A stretch of DNA of 64,000 bases from Channallabes apus (taxonomy: Eukaryota > Chordata > Actinopteri > Siluriformes > Clariidae), in NCBI GenBank assembly GCA_030522415.1, contig CM060131.1, positions 10,435,203 through 10,499,202 of the forward strand, read 5' to 3'. Made by a program: the position numbers and the translations under genes. Under the pieces are notes generated by a model. The model was not told the origin of the DNA. It made no database searches and worked only from the letters and a program-made list of their open reading frames with translations. The stretch's first letter is position 1. Every line of letters starts with the position of its first letter. Shown here in pieces: positions 35,801 through 46,500 of this stretch.

Positions 35801-36538
35801 TTGCTTATGTAAACAGATGTAAATAAACTAAATACCATACATATTTTTTTCACAGCAGAATGTATTAAATGCAGTAAAGCAATATTATTATTTCATGAAT
35901 TCAACAACTCAATTAAAGTCAGTGCATGTTTTAAGGTTTGTTACCTTTGACCTGTTCATGTATGATAATAATGCCTCATGTCCCTGGAAAATGCACGTGC
36001 AATCAGAGAAGAAAAAAAATGTGATAACAAAAAAACTAAAAACAGAGATAATTTGATCATTCAGTACATTCAGGTCGTCAGCTGACATCATTTTAGTGCC
36101 ACATTACGTTGCTGAAACCTAGACCTAACCAACTGAAGTAACCCCAGATAATAACATTCTCCTTTTTCATTCTGCATTTTCTATTGTCCTTTTTTGTTTG
36201 GCCGTAGTCTAGATGCTATTGAAAAAATAGTGAGGTCGACTGCCGTCACGACAGCACCAACGCCTTTTTCTTTGTTTTGGTTCTTTAATTTAGGTATACT
36301 GTAGCTAAGTTTTCTTATATTGTATATTTATGTCTTCTATGGATATATTATTCTTATCCTAGCTAAATCAACTTGCTATTCTTTAGAATTGTTTAGTATA
36401 TCTTACGTTTAGCTTATTGCCTGCTATTCATTTTGTCATGTTTACTTAATGGTCAATTGATGCACTATTTGCAGAAAAAACATCCTGCATTGAATTCTGT
36501 GTAACTGCCAACTTTTCTATAGCAATCATCCAGCATTA
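32822..36538. other. Intergenic between clasrp and siae, no gene recognised
   Basis: AT-rich sequence with a (TTGA)n tract at 33429-33450 and a diverged family-A-like repeat at about 34080-34275 (catgcacacagacccaaggg, then aaccctggaggtg). No ORF longer than 67 codons and no exon-like conserved protein text. Confidence 0.5.
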
Positions 36539-36544
36539 TTTAAT
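36539..36544 (-). terminator. Candidate siae poly(A) signal (ATTAAA)
   Basis: ATTAAA on the minus strand lies about 50 nt after the siae stop codon. It is the closest recognised variant hexamer; no AATAAA was seen in the next few hundred bases. This would give a very short 3' UTR, so a more distal site is possible. Confidence 0.25.
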
Positions 36545-36593
36545 TTTATGCCATATATTGTACATACAGAGGCAATCTTCTCATCGTTTGTCA

Positions 36594-37117
36594 TCAGCTG
36601 TGTGTTGGCCACCGGTTAATAATGAACAGTGGTGCAGGTAAGACTCCGTCTGCACTGTAGACGGGACATGCTTTGAAACCACATGGCCAATCCATCCATG
36701 CGTAACGCAAGGCAGCTACGTTGTTAACTGGACACTTATGTATTGATACAAGGATGTAGTCACTTCCCAGTTCCTTCATTGGAGCAGGAATCCATTGGGA
36801 ACCTGATGTACATGGTTTCATCCGATTAGAGCAACAGATCTGTAGTGAACACATTAAAGAATCAACCAAATTTTGGAAAATTACTAATAACATAATAAAC
36901 ATTGCTTAGTTACACAATACAAAGCCATACCTCAAAAGTGTCACTGGAAAGCGTGGCTCTGATTTTCTCACTGTAAGTGATGATTATGGTAGCGTTCAAA
37001 ATCTGGGCTTGGATGGGAAACGGACCCTGGAAGGACACACCCGTTTCCTCATAGGCTACAGCTCGTGCACCGAGCACCAGCCTGTACGCCACATCCTGTT
37101 TATCTCGCGGATGAATG

Positions 37118-37151
<34 letters not shown>

Positions 37152-40100
37152 TACTCCTAGAATATTGCTGTTATTTTATAGCTCACATATATTTCACAAA
37201 CACACACATAACCTCAAGGTACTGTATCAGAATTTTCCTGCATAAATGTCAGAATTGCACAAACACTATGAAAATAACATTTATCTTATGTGTATGATAT
37301 GAAAATTTTCAATTCTTTGTGTGGAATTTATTTTTCAAATTAATGAAATATGCATATACAAGGGCTCTGCTAAAATTAATGCAAACAATTGGCCAACTTT
37401 TTCAATGACACAGGTCATTAAAATTGCACATGTTGGTAAAGTTACCTCTGTGAAAATCCCATTAGTCACAGTAATCTCTTACTAGGTTACAGAATGTTTA
37501 TGGAGATTACCTAATGCCTCTTTTCCACTGCATAGTACGGCACAGCACGGTTCAGTACAGCTCACTTCGGTTCGGCTCAGTTCGGCTCGGTTTGCGCTTC
37601 CACTGCAGTTTAGCACCGCTTTAGAGTGGGCGGGATTATTCACGTGTCGTTATAGTTGCGGCGCCTCTACTGCCGTGACATCATCGTAAACGCGCCACAA
37701 ACAAACACAACAATGGAGCATATCGACGGCATGGTGTTCTTCATTCTCAGCATGTGGATGTTTTTAACAGCGAGACGAAGGTGTTTGTTTCAAAAGAGGC
37801 TGATGGCAGTCAATGAAAATTTTTGGTTAACACAAAAAGATGCGTCCGTTCCTTCTCTGGCTGTTTCTAAATTTAGCTGTTCTATTGTGTCTCGTGTCGC
37901 AAGTTCGGTGACGCAGTAATGACGATTTTCTCCAGGCAAATCAGTGACCAGCCGTGTTTACACGTCACGTTTTGGTAACGGTTCGGCGCGCTTGGAACCT
38001 CGGCTGAGGTGGTACTAAAAAAAGGACCAGGTACCAGGTACTGTTCCCAGTGGAAAACCACCCAAAAGTGAGTTGAACTGAACCGTGTCGTGCCGTACTA
38101 TGCAGTGGAAAAGCGCCATAAGATGGAAGGTAACCGAGTACACTTTCTGTACTGTTCTTGTACTTAAGTACGTATTTAATGCATCTGTAATTTAAATCGA
38201 GTAGTTGCATTAAAGGATACGTTTTTCACTACTTTACTGTACAGCAAATATCTGAACTTCACTACATTTTTTCATGCTTTTGATTTGATACTTAAGTAAG
38301 TTTTAATGCGAGTACTTTTGTACTTTTCCTCAAGTAGATTAAGTAAATCGAGTAAACTGAGGACTTCTACTTTTACTTGAACAATATTTGCCGTAGAGAA
38401 TATGGCCTTTTACGCAAGTAATTGATTTATGTACTTGTGCACTGGAGATGACACAATTGACAAGAGCAATGTATAAAGATGGATAAAAAAGTTTAAAGAA
38501 GATGAAACCAGCATTGGACATACACTGGGAGACCAACCATGATAAAGGGGATTTTTAGAGAGGATTTGACTGTTGGGTTTAATGATGGTGCGAAGGCATC
38601 ACTTGTGATGGAGACTATATTGTAGTTGTTACTTTGACAATATGTCAATCTGAGCAACCTAGTTTAGTTAATTAAAAAAGTTGCGCCTACTTTTGCATTC
38701 TTTTTGGCACAGCCCTTGTATGACAATATAAAATTATATTATATAAAGGTACAGCATCCGTGTATAAAGAGCTATAAATAGATAACATAATATAAATTGT
38801 AATTAATTTAAAGCAAGAATAGAAACCTTTACAGTCAAGTGGTGTTTATATTTATTTAAGACATTTTTACCTGTGTTTTGACCCTCATTACACACTCTCA
38901 CACATAGACACGGTACCTGCCCCAGGGTGAAGTCTCATCTGGCAAGTCCATAGCCACAGCCATGAACGTTTTCTTCATGCGCACATTTGGAGCATAGCCA
39001 TAGTCCGCTGTCTGGTGCCAGCGAATCTCTGGAAAACCGTCATGGGTGACGTTCCGGTAGGTGCACAGCTAGGGAGAGGCAAATGTAAGATCGGAAATTT
39101 AAAAGTCTAAAAAATTTTATTCATGCATTAAAAAAATTCCATTCTCATTCATATGATATTGCATTTTAAATTACTTTAACTTTAGAAGCTGCTGCCATTT
39201 TTCAGTCTTCCAAGTGGCAACTTCAATAAAGACCTGAGAAGTTATTACAAATTTACATAGTTGACTGCCATAATGTGAATTTATTATACTGTCCAAATGA
39301 CAGATTACATCATAAACAAATTAATCACACTGTTCTGATTAATGTTATTTTCCACAAAGCACGACTTAAATAAACGATCAAACTTAAGACGTGGCCTGTT
39401 TCAAGTGGTGGCAGGACACCCTTTCCAACAGCTTGATACTTATTCCTCTTTGTTTCTTTTTCTTTTATCCCTCTCCACCATCATGATTGACAGTTGGCAT
39501 TGGTGTTTCTAAAGGATATTGTTCGCAGTTTGTTCAGATAAAATTTCGCAAATCTATCTCATGCTACTTTGTCTTTTTTTTTTGGAAAGAAGGAGCTTTT
39601 TTTTTTATCCACACCTCCCTAAAAGCCATACATGGTCAGGCCTGTAGTTTACATAATTTGGGTTTTTGGGCTCTTTGGGTTTTCTTTATGTCTCTACACA
39701 GTAAACAGTCTGGGACAGTCTTTGGACTAAACTTGCTGAGACACTCACTGCTTCTGCTGAATTTTGAAATGTTTGGAGATGGCCTTTCACAGATTGATGA
39801 GCAGCATCAGTTGCTTCTCTGACATCGTAGCTGACATCTTGTCTTCTCGACATTATGTAGACACACACAACAAATATCAAATATCTGCTTTTACAGAGGT
39901 AGTCATTCTTCTGTTTGCTTTTCTTAAGTTACTCTCTTAACGATTGTGGATGTAGAAAGACAGAACTTATTGTGTTCCACCTAGTTTCTACTGTATATAT
40001 TGTGTTGTATGTTCTAACTAGTAATGGGCATTTTTGTTCATATTTAATTTCGAGTAATCAGAGGTTTGAGAAACGAGTACTTGATTAATTGGGGGTGGAG

Positions 40101-43100
40101 TTTAAGCAAGGGGTGGGGCGTTCGCGGCACAGTAAACAGTAGACATTTAAAAGAAAAAACATCATGAGGTGAAGCTGAAGCGGTGATTTCAGCATGCGGT
40201 CAGTGTGATCTGGAGCTGCCGGAGCAGAGTGATTCCCGGGAAAACGTGCAGGAGAGCGCCGGAAAATGGGTTCAAAAGCGCGCAGCGCTCTCTCTCCGTC
40301 TCGCCGGAGAGTCCTTCCTTCTTGAAACTCTAAGTCAGCCGCGATTAATCGAGTACTCGTGCACATCCCTAGTTCTAACCTGAAGTTATTTAGTAAATTA
40401 TCTTATCATTTCTGAATAATAAAAAACACCATGACTTTAAAATAGATTAATTACAATGTCTGCTAGATGGCATGTCGAAGCAAAAAACATCCCTGTCTAT
40501 CCCGTATTCAAAGTCTAACTGTAATATTGTTTAGCAAGCTCATGTACAGAAACATTAAACTATCTAATGAGCCTGGAAATGTTGTCGGCATGACAATCAT
40601 GACATCTATGTCTCAAACCACAAGCCCTAACTGTGCATATAAAAATGTTCTATTTCTATTTACTAATCTTGAAATATCCAGATGACTGGGACGCAAAGAA
40701 AGTGTCTTTTTCTGCCAACAGTATTTATGTTAGTATTGCACCATTTCTGAGGAAGTGCATGAAGTGCCGAGCGACCACAGGATATTAGTGGTGGCCATGT
40801 TGCGTATGCATAGTGATAAGCAACTCAAAATCTGCCTTCAGACTGCAGACTCAGCATTTTTGTTGGTCTATACAAAAGCATATTCAGCATTTTTTTTCTT
40901 CTTGGTGAATTTAAACTTCTCTAATGATCCAAAACAAACTGAAGGTGAATAAAAACAATGATTGGAAAACGAACAAGACTTGGTTTACGAGTACAAAGTA
41001 TCATGTATCACGTGTGCACTTCTTGTATTGATGCCGAGTGTCACGTGATCACAACTGAGCCAATGTTTTTTCTCTCTCTTGTGCTGCGGAATTGTGGGTA
41101 ACCGTCTTCCCTGCTTGGTCTTAGCGTCTCTTACTGGTGTAATCAACATCCATGCACGCGTGTACTGTTTACTATAACATTATGACCACGTGTGTGCTCG
41201 TAAAACATTTTTTATTTTGTGTTTGTATGGGTGTGCGTACAGCACATGTATACTGTTTATTATAACACACGTGTGCGCGCGTGTAAAGCAAAAGAAAGTC
41301 TCATTAGTAGGTTAAAGATCCATTCTCTCTCTTCCTCTCTGTATCAACCTGCACTTTGTGTCTGTGTGCGTCATTGGACACAGTGGCCCTTCATAAACAC
41401 ACACACCCCTTCCTTTCGCCCTCACACACACACACCATCCTCCTCTCGCCTACACACACACATACACATTCTCTGCTCTGTCGCAATTCTTTTCAAAGGT
41501 AAAGTGCAGGTTAATTATTTTATTATTTTTTTTACTTTACAGCGGTGATTCTGTTAGCGTGCGCTCATGCGAGGGTTATTAGCAATGTTCCTTGCAAATT
41601 TTCCCTTAATGTGTGTGTGTGAAACTCAAATAAGAGAGGAGGAAGATTTACTGTGTAGGATGAGAAGAGGGAGGGGGGAGGGTCTGATTCCTCCTCTCCT
41701 CTTACTTTAGGTTCACTCACATACGCAAATACACACACACAGCACCTGCGCGCATAAACAGAAACACTTATCTGTTGGGATTTGGAATACGAGCCCAGTA
41801 CCGGAACGAATTATTCTCCTAATCCAAGGTTCCACTGTATAAAACAGGATAAAAGAGATATACAGTACTGTGCAAAAGTCTTGAGCCACCACTCATATCT
41901 TCACATTAAATTAAATGATGTAGATTAAATAAAATGGATTGTTTATATAATAATCTCCAGCAACCTCATTTCCCCTCTCATCTATTCCAACCGTTTAGCA
42001 TTCGGCATAATTACCAGTATACTAATCACCAGCCTGATCATCTGTACCTGTTTTTTATGCTTGAGTGATTCATACTGTATGTCTCTCCGTGCTTAACAAA
42101 CAAAAAATTCCTCCAAAACTGCTATGATACAAGGACTGGACTGAAAATGAGAGCCAAAAACTCCTTCAGAAAGCCTGGAGATCTATTCCTCAAGACTACA
42201 TAAAAAATACAAGAAAGTCTGGGTTTCTGGAAGCAAAATATGAACATAGGAGCGGTGGCTCAAGACTTTGGCACAGTAATGGATATCTGCAAATGTATCA
42301 TTGTGTCGTATTGCAACAGGTGATTCACATGTTCCAACCCCACTCTGTTTAGTCGATGTGGCCTAAAATATATGTTTGCGACAACTTCTCTGGTGACTTT
42401 CTGGATTTAAATCAAAGTGGAATATCCTGAGTTCGCCACAAAACACTGAAAATCCCGCTTCCATTTCCAACAACCTATCTTTGTAAAACAGGGTGTCAGA
42501 AGTGACAACAAAAACTAAATTACACTGAAGATTGGACATAAGGAACACACCTCGGGTTCTACTGTCTACCATCAATCATAGATGGGACAGTACAACTGAT
42601 TTCCTTTCAGGATCACAGAAACAGAATTAGGTTTAGTTTGTTGAAAATGATCCCTGATGTTAAGGAGACACAGAGGAAACACAAAGTCATAATAAAAAGC
42701 TGCCGAGATGTAGAGTGACATGAAGCAGAGATCCTGTTAGCAACCCAAAGTTGACAGATCACCTATAACATGTTTTTATTAATTAAAGGTAACATTGTCT
42801 TCTAAATATGTTACTTTCTACATTATAGCAGCTATACACAGCTGTAGTGGTTTAATGAGTAAAACTATGATTTTGTGCATTACCTGTACAAATCCAAATG
42901 GAAAGTCTAGTGCCGTCTGGCCCTCTGAGCCTGCATGAAACGCCAACCTCCAGTCATCAATCATAGCTGGGAAAGTGCACGAGTACTTGTCCTGGTTGTG
43001 CTGTGCATTTGCTTCACCTGAGAAACAGCAAGGCAAAGCTTAGCCATGCCACACTTTATTATATACTTTTGTTTCTCTGCATGAGAATCAATACCTTGGT

Positions 43101-43480
43101 ACCATATGGCTCCTTTGATGGTCATGTTGAGCAGAGGATGGATCATGGCATTCCATAACACTGTCCCGTTCCACACTTTACCCCACTGATCACTTTACAC
43201 AAAGTTTACAGAGGTCAGAAGATACAATAGAAGATTAGACATTTAATACTGAAACATTACCATATTGACTGGTGTATTGAACTTGAATCTACCATTAATT
43301 AATCACTGTTGTCCTTTAAATAATGTCTAACCTCAGAAAACAAATTTTGAAGGTAAATGGGAACTAACCAAATTTAGCCACAGTTCAGCTTGTAAAATTA
43401 TCAGCACCATTACCATGCACAATAAGAAATGTAGGTAAAATAGCAGTTTTTTGGTGGGAAATTCATGTATTTATTGTTAG

Positions 43481-43518
<38 letters not shown>

Positions 43519-46500
43519 ATGCACTGTCATAAAATTTTAATGAGAGTTTTGGGGAGTTCTTATTTTCTAACCTTCTAATTGGGAACAGTAACACTACTCT
43601 AGTCAAAATTATCTATCATGACATAACATAAGATAAGATGACACTAAATCAAAAATAAAACTTATTTCTAGACATTTTACTAGTTAATGTTTCCTTCCTT
43701 GTTCTATCTGCAGATAATTTAGCAATTATTACAAAGTTGTAGACAGGTTCTAGACAGAAACAAATAAATCTTTTAATAAACCACAGAAAATGAACACAAT
43801 TTTTTTTTCTAAAAATAGGTTTAATCATTTTATACAGCCACATCCATACATTTTTGAACAACGATAAGTTTTTGCCATTTGGAAAACACTTAAGGGGTGA
43901 ATGAAGATTTACAGATCTTTAAGTCAGGGGATTTGATAAACTTGTGGCATATTCTAAGTGCTATTATAAATGCAATGTAATCATACTTTTTTAAAAATTT
44001 TATTTTATTCGCCTGTAATATTTTGCGTTAAAGGTACTTTAACTAAAACAAATCTCTTCTGTGATCGATCAGGATTTTAAAGGTTCATCAACCAAGTGCC
44101 ACCAACTCATAAGTGTATAACGATAAACGTTTACTCATGACACACTCAGGAAAAGTGTACTGTATATGGGATCCTACCTGCTCTCAGTTTCCTTCAGGCC
44201 ACAGTTATGTAATGCTCTGAGGGAGGACCAAGCCTCTACAGGGGTCCCACCCCAACACGACTCCACCAACCCGATTGGATATTTCAAGCTCTCATAAAGG
44301 TAGCGGCCAAACAACCAGCACACGGCTGAGAAGTGGGTGAAATCCAATCCTCCAAGGACCTCTACAATCACAGATACAATACAGAAAACAAAATTAAAAA
44401 CGAATGATCTGATGCTGAAAAAAATTTAGATACAGCTCATTAAACCTGAAAATGTGCAAGTATGAAGGAAAATAAATTGTACAAGGAGAAGTAAGAACCA
44501 ACACACTTTTAACACATAAGCATCTATTACATGAGAGAATATGAAATGACAAACCTTTTATATCTATCTGAATTTGTTAATCACTTTGGAAAACTGCATA
44601 AATTCTCAACACACAGACATACAGGTGTGTTATATTTTATTAAAAACCCATTAAATATTTAATCTTAATTATTTAAAACTATTGAACAAATAATCAAAAT
44701 GAATACTCCTATGAACTGGGGTTTCAAATTTCAAAGATTTTTCTTCAGCAATAATTGGACACTTAATTGCGTTATCAATAATAATTAATTATAACAAGAT
44801 GCACACTTTTTTCAGTTCAAGTGACCATCCTAACAAATCAGTGATGCAAGGCAAATTAATGAATAAATAAACAGTTTAAACAAACAGAACAGAAACAAAC
44901 AAAAAACAAGGCTGTCAAAATTACTATTTGTCTCTGTCCTCATTCAAAATCGACGGGCCCTCTTATGGTGTACAGGTTAAGAGTTGTGTGAGTGAGAGAA
45001 ATATAATGCAAAGCAAACATCATTAGTTAACACATTTTTAATCTGTTAAATAGTTAAAGGTAATTAATCAATTAACGATCGATCATTAACATCCCTAATA
45101 TTAATCTATTCATCCACAGCAATTAATTGATGCCTATTTACAGGAAAATAATCAGTAACAGGGAAGTGTGATGCAGCGAGATGCAAAACAGAGCTACTGT
45201 CATCACAATACAAAGTTGATTATTTAGAAAAGATCTCACCAAAAACAATTTGCCACTGCTATATAATGTTTAAAGTCAATGACATGCACTATTTTATCGG
45301 GTTATAGTTTTACTGAATGTTGATTACTTGCTTATGTTCTGGCAGATAAAAACAATAATTTCTTCACCAGTCTCGCTTTTGCCATTCCCATAAAGTTAAG
45401 GAGACAGTAAATGCACCTGGTCAAAAGCATGTCCTCCATGCTATTTTTGTGGCAATTCTAATATTGTGGATATTATGCAAAAAACAAACAAACAAGAAAC
45501 ACTTAGTCATTTTTAGACATTCAGATGGCTTCCCAATTTTTGTGTACAAAAACAAAAAAATAAAACCTGTTTTGGTTCTTATTCCATTTTTGTATTGGTT
45601 AAGTTTTAAACATCCCAATTATATTTTCCCACTACTGTGACCTCATATGTGAAGATACCCCTTCCCCAGCTTGTTGCACAGCTCTGCTGTTATCTGGTGA
45701 GGTGAGTCTCAACAGAAATTTACCTAAACACTGAAATGGCACATTTGCAGGAGGAGTGAAATAAAAACGAAACTGAGGTATGAATAAATACATTATTTAA
45801 GGAATATTTTAGCTGGAGCATTAACACACATACTTTAGGGGAGCTCTGATAATGTTGTTATTTCTTCAACAAAGGTAAGTTACAGCTTCACCTCTGATCA
45901 TTACAATGTGGTGATACGTAGTAGTGGCTAAAATTTGTGATTAGTGATTAAGATTTGTCTTGGGTAAAGGAGCAGATCAGGGGGACTCATGGACGTAGAG
46001 TATTACGGTGAACTGGTATGTTTAGATGCTGTCTTCCCCACTCTCACTAATCACTCAGGTTTGTTGACAGAGCCCTCATGTCTGTGTTTCCTTCTGGCTC
46101 TCCCTTTTAGTTATGCTGTTATAGTTAGTCCTGGCGGGGTCCCTGCTTACACTCTGCACTAAATATACGTTCACTTTATACATTGTGTGACTGTGACCAT
46201 ACCTACCCGTTATCTCTTTCTCTTCTGCTCTCTCCTCTCCCTCTCTCTCTTTTGAGCTATACATGTCGCTCCTGTGCTGCCAGTGATCCAGACCCCTCTG
46301 CCCTCTGGAACTGTCTGACTCGTCCTGGTGTCCTGCTTCTGGTTGGAGATCTCTACCTGTGGTCTACCTGGGATGCGTGTGGTGACAGTGGACGATTCCA
46401 CTTTTCCACAAAGAAGGGCCTGGCCTCGGCAGATGCTGACAGTTGTTCTCAGAGGACTTGATAGTTTAGGACTGGAGTTTCCTACAGTCTACCTGAGCCT

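Larger units (their letters stand above)
37357..38720 (+). mobile_element. Mariner-like element relic in siae intron 8 (split by another element)
   Basis: The ends tacaagggctctgctaaaat and, inverted, tacaagggctgtgccaaaaa form terminal repeats of about 30 bp. The right part (38480-38600) encodes a mariner-type helix-turn-helix remnant: WIKKFKEDETSIGHTLGRP, then NDGAKASLVMETI. A 592-bp element (37521-38112) is inserted inside. The transposase catalytic domain is absent. Confidence 0.6.

Noticed and set aside
39487..39822. 111-codon plus-strand ORF
   Set aside because: It lies opposite a Tc1 N-terminal remnant and shows only low-complexity Phe-rich text.
46183..46461. 92-codon ORF in siae intron 4
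   Set aside because: It lies within the L2-like 3' tail, which is non-coding in that family.
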